Notes: generated from the letters alone by a model not told the origin. A stretch of 64,000 nucleotides of DNA from Phenylobacterium haematophilum (GCF_014196295.1 NZ_JACIDK010000002.1:124001-188000), one strand, 5' to 3'. Counted from the first letter of the stretch, positions 26,009 through 35,055 are shown. Program-made: numbers and translations.

Positions 26009-26883
26009 CGTTCTCCGATAACCCGCAGGAAGGTCTGCAATGCCGGCGTGTCAGCGTCTTCGCGCCAGTATCCGGAGAAGCGAAGATTCGACACCAGACC
26101 CGAGGCTTCGAAGACTTCCTTGAAGATGGCGCCGGTATCCCCTCGGCCAACCGAAGCCTCGGTCGTCAGCGTGACGAACCGTGCGGTCGAAACCATGTGG
26201 AGAAGATTGTCCCGTCCGACCTCCTCGACGTCCACATCCGGCGTGAACCCGGGCTCGCTGAGCCTGGCAGACACGAGATTGGCGAGATCCTGCCCCGGAT
26301 CCTGCACCGGCAGAATGAAGCGTTCACCGCGTAGATCGGGCCAGTAGATTCTCTCCTTGCCGACGAGGGGATGATCGTTGTGGAGCGCGACCATGACGCG
26401 TTCCGCCCACAGAGCTCTCCGCGCCAGGCCCAGATCAAGCAGATCACCACTTATGACGGCGAAGTCGATGGCACGCGCGTGGAGCGCCTGGGTCAGACGG
26501 CGTCGATCTCCTTCCAATCCGATGATCCGCAACTCCGGCATCAACCGGAAGAGATCGACGAAAAGCGCGCGCATGTTTCCCGTGGCCAGCGACGTCGCGA
26601 ACCCCACGCCGAGCTTGCCGTTTCGCCCGTCGCCGATCGCCAGGCCGCTGGCGTGGAGCCGGTCCAAGTCGGCGAGGATGCGCCGGGCGCCGTCGAGATA
26701 GCGTAGTCCCGCCTCCGTTGGCAGCGCGCCGCGTGTCGAGCGATTGAACAGCCGAAATCCCAATCGGTCCTCCAGCAGGGCGATGCGGCGGCTTAAGGTC
26801 GCTTGCTTGATTCCAGATTCGTGCGCGGCGCGAGCAAAGCTGAGGGTCGAAGCGGCGAGCACGGCGTAGCGCAACGCCACCAC
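25996..26883 (-). CDS. LysR-family transcriptional regulator
   Basis: About 295 aa. The N-terminal HTH is ALRYAVLAASTLSFARAAHE, then SGIKQATLSRRIALLEDRLG. The effector domain follows, including AIDFAVISGDLLDLGLARRA and LWAERVMVALHNDHPLVGKE. The start is uncertain: no ATG lies near the HTH, so GTG at 26883 or 26880 is proposed. A LysR gene often follows DUF2274 in this ICE family. Its targets are unknown; no divergent partner exists, and the Nudix gene upstream runs in the same direction. Confidence 0.8.
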   Translation of the reverse strand: MVALRYAVLAASTLSFARAAHESGIKQATLSRRIALLEDRLGFRLFNRSTRGALPTEAGLRYLDGARRILADLDRLHASGLAIGDGRNGKLGVGFATSLATGNMRALFVDLFRLMPELRIIGLEGDRRRLTQALHARAIDFAVISGDLLDLGLARRALWAERVMVALHNDHPLVGKERIYWPDLRGERFILPVQDPGQDLANLVSARLSEPGFTPDVDVEEVGRDNLLHMVSTARFVTLTTEASVGRGDTGAIFKEVFEASGLVSNLRFSGYWREDADTPALQTFLRVIGERYPP

Positions 26884-26945
26884 GTCGAATGACGCGCTGC
26901 TCGGAGGGTTTCGACGGGAAGGCCGGTTCGGGAAATCCGCAGCCA

Positions 26946-27368
26946 CTAAGGCGTGCGTCCGCTTGCGACAGCTTGGAAAAGTTCGATGTATTCCACCGCC
27001 GCCAACGGTTGGAGATCGCACGCCTGCTCCACCGAGAACCACCCGATTTCCGAATGTTCGTCATTGGCGAGACGAATCTCGCCCTGCCAACGGCTCACGC
27101 GAAAGATTCGATACTCCGCCCCGGACGCAACACGTGTCCGGAGGATCTCGCCATCGATCTCGGCTTGAACGCCGATCTCCTCCTCGATCTCTCGTATGCA
27201 GGCGGCCTCAAACGTCTCCCCTGCCTCGACCCGCCCCCCAATCAGGTCCCAACAGCCCGCGGCTTCGACCTTCTCGGCACTCCTTCGGCCAAGCAGAACC
27301 TGCTGCCTCTGAACGATCAACGCCCCGACGAAATCGGATGGGACCTCCAATACGATGCTCCTCCTCAA
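26946..27368 (-). CDS. Nudix hydrolase
   Basis: A 140-aa protein with an intact Nudix box at residues 44-66 (GGRVEAGETF, then IREIEEEIG), giving the metal-binding glutamates. The WDLIGG before the box is typical of small nucleotide-pyrophosphate hydrolases. Likely substrates are modified nucleotides or nucleotide sugars; sequence does not tell which. It lies about 60 bp upstream of the LysR gene on the same strand and may share a transcript. Confidence 0.88.
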   Translation of the reverse strand: MRRSIVLEVPSDFVGALIVQRQQVLLGRRSAEKVEAAGCWDLIGGRVEAGETFEAACIREIEEEIGVQAEIDGEILRTRVASGAEYRIFRVSRWQGEIRLANDEHSEIGWFSVEQACDLQPLAAVEYIELFQAVASGRTP

Positions 27369-27463
27369 CGCGCCTTACCTCTATACAAACTCACCCCTTT
27401 AATTTTAGATGAACCTCTCTAATATCAAGGACATTGAGCGAGCCATAGAGAAAGCAGCGCGTC

Positions 27464-28510
27464 ATGCCGCCACACGCCCCGCCGGCCGAAGGCGCCCAGC
27501 CGGCGCTGCGCCCAGAAAGCCAGGGCGATGCTCGAAACCGCGCGCCGATTTCGGACCGGCGGCGTGTGCTTGTAGCAGGCGCGACAGGCGCGGTCGGCCG
27601 CTCCCTGCTACCCGAGTTGGTCGCCCGCGGGCATACCGTTGGCGCGCTGGCCCGGCATCCCGGTGAAATCCCGCCAGAGATCGCCAGCTTTGCCGTCGAT
27701 GCGCTTGACGCTGATGCGGTCCGGAAAGCGTTCGACGACTTCGCGCCCGAGGTAGTGGTCCACCAGCTGACAGCACTCCCGCCCGCGACCAGCCTTTGGC
27801 GCTTCGATCGCGACTTCGAGATGACGAATCGGCTCAGGACTGAAGGGACGCGCAATCTGCTTGATGCGGCCCGCCAATGCAGCGCGCCGCGTTTCGTCGC
27901 CCAAAGCTTCTGCGGCTGGCCTTACGCAAGAACCGGTCCCGCAGTGAAGACCGAGGCGGCCCCCTTGGATCCGAACCCGCCGGCGCGCCTTAGAACGACG
28001 ATAAACGCGATCCGAGAGCTCGAAGCCCTGGTTCTCGAGGCGAGCGATCTGAACGGTGCTGTCCTGCGATATGGCGGCTTCTATGGACCCAACACGCACC
28101 TGGCTCCGGGCAGCGCTATGGCGGAAACTATCCGCAAAGGGCGCTTCCCACTGATTGGCGACGCGCAGGGGGTCTGGTCGTTCGCCCACATCGAGGACGT
28201 CGCCAGCGCCACCGCCATTGCGGCCGCATCCGATATTCCCGGGCTGTTCAATGTTGTCGATGATGATCCCGCAACCGTGGCGGATTGGCTGCCGTTCCTG
28301 GCTGCCACGATGGGGGCTCCCAAGCCCAAGCGCCTGCCTATGTGGCTGGCCCGCCTGCTGTTGCCCGAGCATCTCCGGGTGATGATGACGGAGGCGCGGG
28401 GCGGGTCGAACGCGCTCTTCCGACAGACCTTCGGCTGGAGGCCACGCTATCCGTCATGGCGTGAAGGGTTTCCCGCCGTGTTCCACCAGCAGAGAACCCT
28501 CGGCGAATGA
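27464..28510 (+). CDS. NAD(P)-dependent epimerase/dehydratase
   Basis: A 348-aa extended SDR. The nucleotide-binding motif is VLVAGATGAVGRSL (GxxGxxG at residues 39-45), and further family stretches are VDALDADAVRKAFDDFAPEV, GGFYGPNTHLAPGSAM and FAHIEDVASATAIAAA. The usual YxxxK is not clear; instead there is FCGWPYARTGPAVKTE, as in NmrA-like or isoflavone-reductase-like branches. It heads a tight operon with a thioesterase, a DUF3995 protein and a DMT transporter. The first 30 residues are polar and may not be translated; later starts are possible. Confidence 0.8.
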   Translation: MPPHAPPAEGAQPALRPESQGDARNRAPISDRRRVLVAGATGAVGRSLLPELVARGHTVGALARHPGEIPPEIASFAVDALDADAVRKAFDDFAPEVVVHQLTALPPATSLWRFDRDFEMTNRLRTEGTRNLLDAARQCSAPRFVAQSFCGWPYARTGPAVKTEAAPLDPNPPARLRTTINAIRELEALVLEASDLNGAVLRYGGFYGPNTHLAPGSAMAETIRKGRFPLIGDAQGVWSFAHIEDVASATAIAAASDIPGLFNVVDDDPATVADWLPFLAATMGAPKPKRLPMWLARLLLPEHLRVMMTEARGGSNALFRQTFGWRPRYPSWREGFPAVFHQQRTLGE

Positions 28511-28953
28511 TCGATGAGGCGACCGCGCTCTGGGACCGTGGGCTCAAGGCTTTCGACGGACAGGCGTTCAGCGCGTTCCTGGGGGCGCGACTGATCAGTC
28601 TTGCGGCCGAAGGGGCGGAGATACGATTATCCGTAAGGCCGGAACTACTGCAGCAGGATGGATTCGTGCACGGCGGGGTTCTCGCCTACCTGGCCGACAA
28701 CGCCCTCACCTTTGCGGGCGGGGCCGCGCTGGGGGGCGCGGTCGTCACAGTCGAGATCAAGGTCAACTATGTCCGTCCTGCCGTCGGTCTCGAACTGGTT
28801 GCGCGCGCGCACGCGGTCAGCGGCGGACGCACCACGGCGGTGGCACGCTGCGACATTCACATAGTGGATGAGGGGGCAGAGCGCCTGTGCGCCGTGGCCC
28901 AGGGAACGGTTGCGCGCATGCGCGAGCCCGCAGTTCCGTCGGACCGGCCTTGA
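28507..28953 (+). CDS. PaaI-type hotdog thioesterase
   Basis: A 148-aa hotdog protein with the PaaI signature FVHGGVLAYLADNALTFAGG (His55-Gly-Gly, acidic Asp64) and VTVEIKVNYVRPAVGLELVA, then GRTTAVARCDIHIVDE. It hydrolyses acyl-CoA thioesters, often aromatic. ATGA overlaps the epimerase stop, so it is co-translated. The substrate is unknown. Confidence 0.88.
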   Translation: MIDEATALWDRGLKAFDGQAFSAFLGARLISLAAEGAEIRLSVRPELLQQDGFVHGGVLAYLADNALTFAGGAALGGAVVTVEIKVNYVRPAVGLELVARAHAVSGGRTTAVARCDIHIVDEGAERLCAVAQGTVARMREPAVPSDRP

Positions 28954-28954
28954 G

Positions 28955-29446
28955 GTGTCCGCCATCGTGCGAACTGGCATCAGCAACATCCCTCGGCCAT
29001 CAAGGCAGCCGGCGCACCGGAGCGCCGCCGCAATAGCAGCGGCGGCCTGGTGCGCGCTGTTCGGCGCGGTGCACGTCTATTGGGCTCTTGGGGGTGCTGT
29101 CGGACTTCCGACCGACCTTCGCCTAATCGACCATCCAAAACTCTTCATCGCTGACCTCGTCGCCATCCCTCTCTGCTTCGCATTTGCTTATGTCTGCATC
29201 GCCCTGAGGCGCGACCGGACCCGGGTGAGCCTCCTGATCGGCGCCGGACTCATCTGTCTCGTTCACTCGGTCCCGACGCTGATCGAATATGGCTGGCGAT
29301 TGATCTCCGGCGCAGGGCTGCAGGGCCTGAGCGAGCGCGAGTCTCTGGCCGTGTTTGTTTACGAGCCCTTCTGGTTTCTCGGCGGAGTTCTGCTGCTCCT
29401 TGCCCGGCGTACGCCCAAATCCCGACGTCCCGTCTGTGCGACGTGA
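28955..29446 (+). CDS. DUF3995 integral membrane protein
   Basis: About 163 aa with four membrane helices. The pattern AALFGAVHVYWALGG-like (WCALFGAVHVYWALGGAVGL) near the N-terminus, followed by a loop and FLGGVLLLLARR at the end, fits DUF3995. The start is taken as GTG at 28955, just after the thioesterase stop; a GTG at 28967 is also possible. Function unknown; likely an inner-membrane accessory of this small operon. Confidence 0.7.
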   Translation: MSAIVRTGISNIPRPSRQPAHRSAAAIAAAAWCALFGAVHVYWALGGAVGLPTDLRLIDHPKLFIADLVAIPLCFAFAYVCIALRRDRTRVSLLIGAGLICLVHSVPTLIEYGWRLISGAGLQGLSERESLAVFVYEPFWFLGGVLLLLARRTPKSRRPVCAT

Positions 29447-30279
29447 CCTGGACCACCACCCTTCTGGTGCTCGCGGCGGCGGCGCTGCACGCGAGCTGGA
29501 ACGCCGTGGTGAAGTCAGCTGGCGACCGGTTGATGTGTGTGATCGCGCTGTCCGGCTGGAGTTCCCTCATCGTAACCCCGGCCTTGCCGTTCTTTGCCTT
29601 CCCTGAGCGTCACCTGTGGCCGCTCCTCGGCGCCTCAGCCGCGCTCCACTGGACGTACACAGTCCTAATCGCTCTGAATTACGAGAAGAGCGACATGAGC
29701 CGGGCGTATCCGATCATGCGGGGTGCTGCGCCGCTGGTCGTCGCTGTGGCGACCACTCTTTTCATCGGTCAGCATCTGCCGCCATTGGCTTGGGTCGGCA
29801 TACTCGTCATCTCCACCGGGATCCTGATGCTGTCCCTCGAGAGAGGCCTGCCGCGGGATTGGTCGGTCGTCGGACTCGCCCTCCTGAGCGCGACAGCGAC
29901 AGCGGGCTACACCATAGTCGACGCCAGAGGCGTCCAGCTTTCCGGGTCACCAGTCGGCTTCGCCCTTTGGGTGTTCTGGCTGCTCGGCGCGCCGCTCGCT
30001 GCCTGGGCGTTGATCGTGCGACGCCGACCCTTTCTGGCGGTTCTTCGGACGCAGTCAGGGCCGACGTTCCTGGCGGGTGCGGGATCCGTCGCCTCCTACG
30101 GCCTCGCACTTTGGGCCATGACGATGGCGCCGATCGCGCTGGTCGCCGCGCTTCGGGAGACGTCAGCCCTGTTCGGCGCGCTCATTGCCGTAGTTTGGCT
30201 GAAAGAGAAGATTGGCTCCGCTCGCATCGCTGGGACCCTGGTCATTCTGGCGGGCGCCATCGTCATCCGACTGTCCTGA
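29443..30279 (+). CDS. DMT-superfamily (EamA) transporter
   Basis: A 278-aa protein with about ten membrane helices in two EamA repeats (ALHASWNAVVKSAGDRLMCV in the first, ALRETSALFGALIAVVWLKE in the second). SRAYPIMRGAAPLVVAV is the typical loop. The family exports metabolites such as amino acids. The GTG start overlaps the DUF3995 stop by four bases. It closes the operon; a short gap separates it from a convergent GNAT gene. Confidence 0.88.
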   Translation: MTWTTTLLVLAAAALHASWNAVVKSAGDRLMCVIALSGWSSLIVTPALPFFAFPERHLWPLLGASAALHWTYTVLIALNYEKSDMSRAYPIMRGAAPLVVAVATTLFIGQHLPPLAWVGILVISTGILMLSLERGLPRDWSVVGLALLSATATAGYTIVDARGVQLSGSPVGFALWVFWLLGAPLAAWALIVRRRPFLAVLRTQSGPTFLAGAGSVASYGLALWAMTMAPIALVAALRETSALFGALIAVVWLKEKIGSARIAGTLVILAGAIVIRLS

Positions 30280-30304
30280 CGGCACGTCAGTGCCCTGCGA
30301 GGAC

Positions 30305-30868
30305 TTAGGCCGGGAGTGGATCGCCGCTGCGGAGCTGGGCGCGCCATATCCGGTCGTCATCCACCAGGTCCCCGAGAGTGAACGTACAGCGGCCGACCTC
30401 GGCAAAGCCATACCGGGCATAGAAGCGCTTTGCCCGCTCATTATGATCAAACACCGTCAGGTAGACTTCGTCGGCTCCGCGCTGGCGCGCTGCCGAAAGC
30501 GCCCACTCCATCAGGCGATCGGCAACGCCAAGGCCGTGCCAATCCTGGAGGACATACAGCTGCTGAAGCTCAAGCGCGCCGGCCGACGCATCGCTGAACG
30601 GAGCGCGGAGAGGCGTTAGCTTGGCGTATCCAATCGGCTCACCACGGCTTGTCGCGACCTGCCATTCGACACTCGGGTCGTCGAAATCACGCATCATGCT
30701 CCCTTGCGGGCCATAGACGCCGTCGCAGAAGGCTTCGAACGGAGCAGTTTCGAAGTCGCGCCCGAATGTCGCCGTGAAGATCTCTCGCGCCACCGGCCGC
30801 AAGCGGTTGAACAGCTCACGGCTCGGAGCCACGAGCGCAGAAGTCTCATCCCTCATCAACAACTCCAT
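30305..30868 (-). CDS. GNAT-family N-acetyltransferase
   Basis: A 187-aa GNAT protein. The acetyl-CoA site is LYVLQDWHGLGVADRLMEWA (Q/RxxGxG/A variant), then VYLTVFDHNERAKRFYARYG and FAEVGRCTFTLGD. The substrate is unknown; the family modifies amines on proteins, antibiotics or metabolites. Its start overlaps the end of the upstream membrane-protein gene by 23 bp, so a minus-strand operon NTF2, membrane protein, GNAT is likely. ATG at 30868 or 30856 are both possible. Confidence 0.85.
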   Translation of the reverse strand: MELLMRDETSALVAPSRELFNRLRPVAREIFTATFGRDFETAPFEAFCDGVYGPQGSMMRDFDDPSVEWQVATSRGEPIGYAKLTPLRAPFSDASAGALELQQLYVLQDWHGLGVADRLMEWALSAARQRGADEVYLTVFDHNERAKRFYARYGFAEVGRCTFTLGDLVDDDRIWRAQLRSGDPLPA

Positions 30869-31289
30869 CCGGGGTTTGCAGCTGGCGACGTTGCAGCGCG
30901 GGGCAGTGTCGCCACCAGAGAAGGCTGCAAGTCGCCGAAAGCCCAGCAGGCACGTAGACAGTCAGCACGTCCACCGCACGGAAACCATGACCGCTATGCG
31001 CAGTGAACGCTTCGGCTGCGTGGATGCCGGCGTGTCCGATCAAGAACGCCGACCCTGCCAAGACCCCCGAGACTGCCGCTTCGGGACGCCAAGCCCCCCA
31101 CGAGAACGCGATCCCGACAAGCCAGAAGGCTACGGCGAGGTCTCTGACCAGATGATCGTTGAACGGACCGCTCGCGACGACTCCAGGGAAGGTGTGAAAC
31201 CAGTGCGACGGCGCAACGAGCATCCACATCGCTGCCGCGAGGAGCGAGCCGCCCAAGAGTGCCGCCAGCGTCCTAGCCGCGCGCGGCAC
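30846..31289 (-). CDS. Small polytopic membrane protein
   Basis: A 147-aa protein with four predicted helices (TLAALLGGSLLAAAMWMLVA, LVRDLAVAFWLVGIAFSW, VSGVLAGSAFLIGHAGIHAA, LTVYVPAGLSATCSLLWW). Several histidines lie in or near helices (HWFH, GHAGIHAAEAF, HSGH), which might bind metal or heme. No family was recognised. It overlaps both neighbours, the NTF2 gene upstream and the GNAT gene downstream. Confidence 0.7.
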   Translation of the reverse strand: MPRAARTLAALLGGSLLAAAMWMLVAPSHWFHTFPGVVASGPFNDHLVRDLAVAFWLVGIAFSWGAWRPEAAVSGVLAGSAFLIGHAGIHAAEAFTAHSGHGFRAVDVLTVYVPAGLSATCSLLWWRHCPALQRRQLQTPDGVVDEG

Positions 31290-31692
31290 CGACGAACTCG
31301 ATCAGTCCAGGCAGGTCGTAGTAGTACATCTGCGCCTCGATCAGCCGGCCATTGGCGATCCGATATTTCGCCAGCGTCGGCGTTTCGAAGCTCGCTCCAT
31401 CAGGACGGCGCGCCCGCCACGTATATTCGATGACGACCAGATCATCGTTGGAGGCTAGCACGCGCGGGTCCATGCGCCGCGTCTCTTCGTCAGGCTGGAG
31501 CGGTCCCCAAACTGCAGAAAACATCGCCGTCATGCCGGCCATGTCGGGCCCGCTGAAGTCGCCTGAATACGGCAACCCGGGCTGCCAGTGAAACGTCACC
31601 TTCGGGTCATAGAGCGCATGCAGCGTTTCGAGATCGCGCTGCTCCACCGCTCTTATCGTCGCCAATGCCACTTCTTCGTTCGTGGACATCAC
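31273..31692 (-). CDS. NTF2/SnoaL-like fold protein
   Basis: A 139-aa single-domain protein: EVALATIRAVEQRDLETLHA, then LYDPKVTFHWQPGLPYSGDF, with VVIEYTWRARRPDGASFETP and KYRIANGRLIEAQMYYYDLP. This is the SnoaL-like polyketide-cyclase/nuclear-transport-factor-2 fold used by small isomerases, dehydratases and binding proteins. It is the first gene of a minus-strand three-gene operon. The active-site type cannot be named. Confidence 0.82.
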   Translation of the reverse strand: MMSTNEEVALATIRAVEQRDLETLHALYDPKVTFHWQPGLPYSGDFSGPDMAGMTAMFSAVWGPLQPDEETRRMDPRVLASNDDLVVIEYTWRARRPDGASFETPTLAKYRIANGRLIEAQMYYYDLPGLIEFVGAARG

Positions 31693-31851
31693 ATCCCCCG
31701 TGTTCTAGACAGTCCCCTCTATAACGTCTCGGTCTGCGATGTCACGACATATCCTGTCACCCTGTGGGTCGACGCCCAAGGCGAAGGCCGCACACGACAA
31801 TGCGCGGACGACTTCAAATAGACAGAAACACCTATTACAGTCCAAGCTGTC

Positions 31852-32919
31852 ATGAGCAGGATGGGGGGCGCAGTGGTCCAGTCTCAAACGGCGGACGAAC
31901 GAGCCGTTGAAGCGCGATCGGGCGTCGCGGCTTCACTGTGGATGCTGGGACCGCCCCTCGCAGCCCTCGCCTACCCTCACATCCTGAAGTCCTTTTCCGC
32001 GCAGATAGCGGACCGGCCGTCCGATCCTGCCGGCATAGCGATCGTGACCGCGCTCTTGCTCGCCGCCATGAGCGTGCCGCTCTACGCGCTCTACACCGCC
32101 GCGCGGCTGGGGCGTATCGACCATCCCTCTGCATTTCAGGTTCGGGCGCGTCGCCTGGCGTTCTTCAGTATGGCCGCGCCGCCCCTGTTCGTGCTCTTCG
32201 GGGTCGGACTAGGGCTCGTTGGCTCGCCGGTTCGCGACGTGACGGCCTGGACGGTGTGCTGGGCAGGCGCGACCCTCTACGGCGTCGTCGCCAGCCGCAG
32301 GACCATGGAAGTGCAGCGCGTAGCGCCGCCGAAGCTTCGGATCTTTCACGGCGCCACAGCGGCGCTGCTCGTCATATTTGTGGCCTTTCATCTCAGCAAT
32401 CACCTCGTGGGACTGTTGGGGCCCGACGCCCATGCGCGCGTCATGGCGGTCGGGAGGACCGTCTATCGTTCCGGGGCGGTCGAGCCCCTTCTGATCGCTC
32501 TTCTACTGACCCAGATCGTGACAGGCGGGAGGCTGGCGTGGCGTTGGACGACGTCAGGCGGCGACTGGCACAGGACGCTTCAGATCGGGTCCGGCGTTTA
32601 CCTCGGGGCTTTCATCGTCACCCACCTGAATTCTGCCCTCATTTCCGCCCGTCTCGTTCGCGACCTGCCGACAAACTGGGCGTGGGCGTCCGGCGCGCCG
32701 GAGGGGCTGCTCTACGACGCCTGGAACATTCGGTTGTTGCCCCACTACGCCTTCGGCGTGCTCTTCGTGGCAGTCCATCTGTCGTCCGGCCTACGGGTTG
32801 TGCTTATGGCCCACGGCGTGGGTCAAAGGGCCGCCAACATGATCTGGATCGCCGGGGCGGTCGCCGGCGCAGCGGTCGCAACGGCGATCGTCGCCGCCCT
32901 CTTGGGCGCGCGGATATGA
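31852..32919 (+). CDS. Cytochrome-b-like membrane protein, 355 aa
   Basis: Eight or so hydrophobic segments. Histidines occur in paired, SdhC-like positions: IFHGATAALLVIFVAFHLSN with H following (FHLSNHLVGL), GAFIVTHLNSALISARLV, and LPHYAFGVLFVAVHLSSGLR. These suggest two heme-binding helices pairs as in succinate dehydrogenase cytochrome b subunits, apparently duplicated in one chain. No soluble oxidoreductase lies next to it. The TetR gene downstream may regulate it. The family assignment is tentative. Confidence 0.65.
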   Translation: MSRMGGAVVQSQTADERAVEARSGVAASLWMLGPPLAALAYPHILKSFSAQIADRPSDPAGIAIVTALLLAAMSVPLYALYTAARLGRIDHPSAFQVRARRLAFFSMAAPPLFVLFGVGLGLVGSPVRDVTAWTVCWAGATLYGVVASRRTMEVQRVAPPKLRIFHGATAALLVIFVAFHLSNHLVGLLGPDAHARVMAVGRTVYRSGAVEPLLIALLLTQIVTGGRLAWRWTTSGGDWHRTLQIGSGVYLGAFIVTHLNSALISARLVRDLPTNWAWASGAPEGLLYDAWNIRLLPHYAFGVLFVAVHLSSGLRVVLMAHGVGQRAANMIWIAGAVAGAAVATAIVAALLGARI

Positions 32920-33119
32920 TATCGCTCAGTGTTGTCCACGTCGCTTCAGAACCGAACCCGTCTTCGGCCACTGCAGCGCAGGCCGCTTCGCGGGCTTTAG
33001 GTCTTTCCGTCTCGTTGGACGGTGCACTACGAACTTGCCTAGGGTCGGCTCAGAACTCCAACGAGCAACAAGACGCACGGTCCTTGTCTCGGACCTATTT
33101 CAGAAGGTAACCGTCGCGA

Positions 33120-33725
33120 ATGCCAAGACCCGCAAAATTTGACGAAGGTCAGATCCTCGACGCCGCCGCCGCGCTCGTATCTTCGCGCGGACCTGCCGCG
33201 GCGACGATGACCGCAATCAAACACGCGCTGGGGGCTCCGAGCGGTTCGATCTATCACCGCTTTCGGACGCGGGATGAACTCCTCGGCAGGCTTTGGCTGA
33301 GCAAGGCCCAGGCCTTTCAGGACCGCTGGATGGCGGCATTGGAGGAAGTTGATCCGGTGAAGGCCGGTCTCGAGGCGGCCTTATCGATGCCGCGGCAGGT
33401 GCGGGCAGACTTCGACGGTGCTCGCGTCATGCTCCTTCACCGTCGCGAGGACTTCATGCTCGATGGGTGGCCACCTGAGATGAAGGCTGAGGCCGAACGC
33501 CTTGGCCGCCAGATAAAGCAGGGGCTTGGCCAGATGACGCGACGCTTATTCGACCTGGACACGGCGGCCACGCGTCGCGCGACGGCCTTCGCCACGATCG
33601 ATATCCCGTTCTCGGCTGTTCGCCGCTACGTCGGCGAAGGCGGTGCGCCCCCGCCCCATGTCGATGCACTTATTGAGCGGGCCTACTCTGCCGTGATGGA
33701 TGCCGAACGACACAGCGAAGCGTGA
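33120..33725 (+). CDS. TetR/AcrR-family regulator
   Basis: A 201-aa protein with an N-terminal TetR HTH (ILDAAAALVSSRGPAAATMT, then GAPSGSIYHRFRTRDELLGR) and a helical ligand-binding half (HRREDFMLDGWPPEMKAEAE). It lies 200 bp downstream of the cytochrome-b-like gene on the same strand. The ligand and targets are unknown. ATG at 33120 is clear, though no strong ribosome site is seen. Confidence 0.88.
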   Translation: MPRPAKFDEGQILDAAAALVSSRGPAAATMTAIKHALGAPSGSIYHRFRTRDELLGRLWLSKAQAFQDRWMAALEEVDPVKAGLEAALSMPRQVRADFDGARVMLLHRREDFMLDGWPPEMKAEAERLGRQIKQGLGQMTRRLFDLDTAATRRATAFATIDIPFSAVRRYVGEGGAPPPHVDALIERAYSAVMDAERHSEA

Positions 33726-33794
33726 TTTCGCCAGCATGCTATCAGGCGGCCGGACGTGGCGTCCTAGCTTCTGTAGCGGACTAGGATCCTCGCA

Positions 33795-34805
33795 CTAGTC
33801 CCTGCTGGCGACGACGTAGAGCGCATCTGACGCCCATGCATCCCGAGCATCCTCCCAACTGACCAAGGTCGCAGGGACAATCCCTGGATCGAAGCCGCAG
33901 CAACTCCACGCGTGCATCGTGCCGTCATGAAGACCGCGGCAGTCCGGTCGGCCGATCTCCCATGCGACGCCCCGATGATAGAGGGCTGCCGTGTCGAGGA
34001 TGGGCGAGCCGTCGATACACGGCGCCGCACTTGTCACCTGGCCGGCAGGCGCCACCGCGGCGAACGCACTCTCCAAAGCCCGCTTCGACGGATGCGCGAC
34101 GAAGACAATATCGTAGGTCGCCGGCTCTACGTCCTCGAACTGCAAGCAGCCGATCCCTTCCCGTAAGGCGATCTCGCGTCGCGCGATCTGGTCATCGACA
34201 TAGTGTATGACGGCGGCTCCGCATGCCTTCGCCATGAGGGCGGCGAACAGTCCGATCACGGCCGGCATGCCGCCGATGACGAGCACGCGCGCTTCCGGAA
34301 TGCGAGCGACATGCGGACCGATCCCTCGCCACGCATCTGTCGCCATATCGGCCAAACCGATCAGGTTTGTCGGATGCGCGCCGAACGGAACCGGCGTAAG
34401 CATCGCGTTGGCGTAGGGCACTCGCAGTCGGTCCGACAGACCGCCGCCGAAATCACCCTCGCGGCCCATTCCATACGACGCGCCGAACGGAACGCTAGTG
34501 CATCGTCCCGTGGCCCCGCGCATGCAGGGTCCGCATTCTCCGCACGATATCTGAGCCGACACAAAGACACGGTCACCGAGCTTGAACTTCGTGTCGGCGC
34601 CGAGCTCCACCACCTCAGCGATGATCTCATGGCCGATCGGCGAGCCAGGAGGCAGGCGCATCAGTCCATTTACGAACGCGACGTCGAGGTCGCAGCGGCC
34701 CACGACGAGAGGACGGACGACCGCTTCACCATCCCCTTGAAGGGCGACAGGCAAGCTATCGCGCCATTCCAATCTGCCACGTTCGGCGAACACCAGGTGG
34801 GGCAC
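33795..34805 (-). CDS. Zinc-dependent alcohol dehydrogenase (MDR family)
   Basis: About 336 aa. Features of medium-chain dehydrogenases: GSPIGHEIIAEVVELGADTK (catalytic His region), GDRVFVSAQISCGECGPCMR with structural-zinc cysteines in CGECGPC and GRC, and the Rossmann segment VLVIGGMPAVIGLFAALMA. GTG at 34805 is chosen because AAGGGAG lies nine bases upstream and the N-terminus VPHLVFAERGRLEW fits the family. The Rossmann GxGxxG is degenerate (GGMPAV). The alcohol substrate is unknown. Confidence 0.83.
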   Translation of the reverse strand: MPHLVFAERGRLEWRDSLPVALQGDGEAVVRPLVVGRCDLDVAFVNGLMRLPPGSPIGHEIIAEVVELGADTKFKLGDRVFVSAQISCGECGPCMRGATGRCTSVPFGASYGMGREGDFGGGLSDRLRVPYANAMLTPVPFGAHPTNLIGLADMATDAWRGIGPHVARIPEARVLVIGGMPAVIGLFAALMAKACGAAVIHYVDDQIARREIALREGIGCLQFEDVEPATYDIVFVAHPSKRALESAFAAVAPAGQVTSAAPCIDGSPILDTAALYHRGVAWEIGRPDCRGLHDGTMHAWSCCGFDPGIVPATLVSWEDARDAWASDALYVVASRD

Positions 34806-34981
34806 AATCGACTCCCTTCGCTGACAACCGATCTCTCTCGCGCCACGACGCCGACGATTCGTATCGCGTCGAGGCCCTGCAGCGAAATGGACTATATTCT
34901 CTAATTCATTTTCGCTAGTGTTCTTAGCGGCGCGGTTCGCACCGCCCACGGAACGCTCGCTTGACCTCTGGGCGGTCTGAC

Positions 34982-35015
34982 GGGCCGCTGCTCATCACCC
35001 CCCGAGCAGCGGCCC
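34982..35015. terminator. Perfect 12-bp stem hairpin
   Basis: Arms gggccgctgctc (34982-34993) and gagcagcggccc (35004-35015) enclose a 10-nt loop. No T-tract follows. It lies between two divergent genes, where a terminator is not needed, so it may be a remnant of a lost gene or a regulatory structure. Confidence 0.5.
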
Positions 35016-35055
35016 TATACGCAGGCCCCGACCTTTCGCAGCAGGAGGCTACGGA

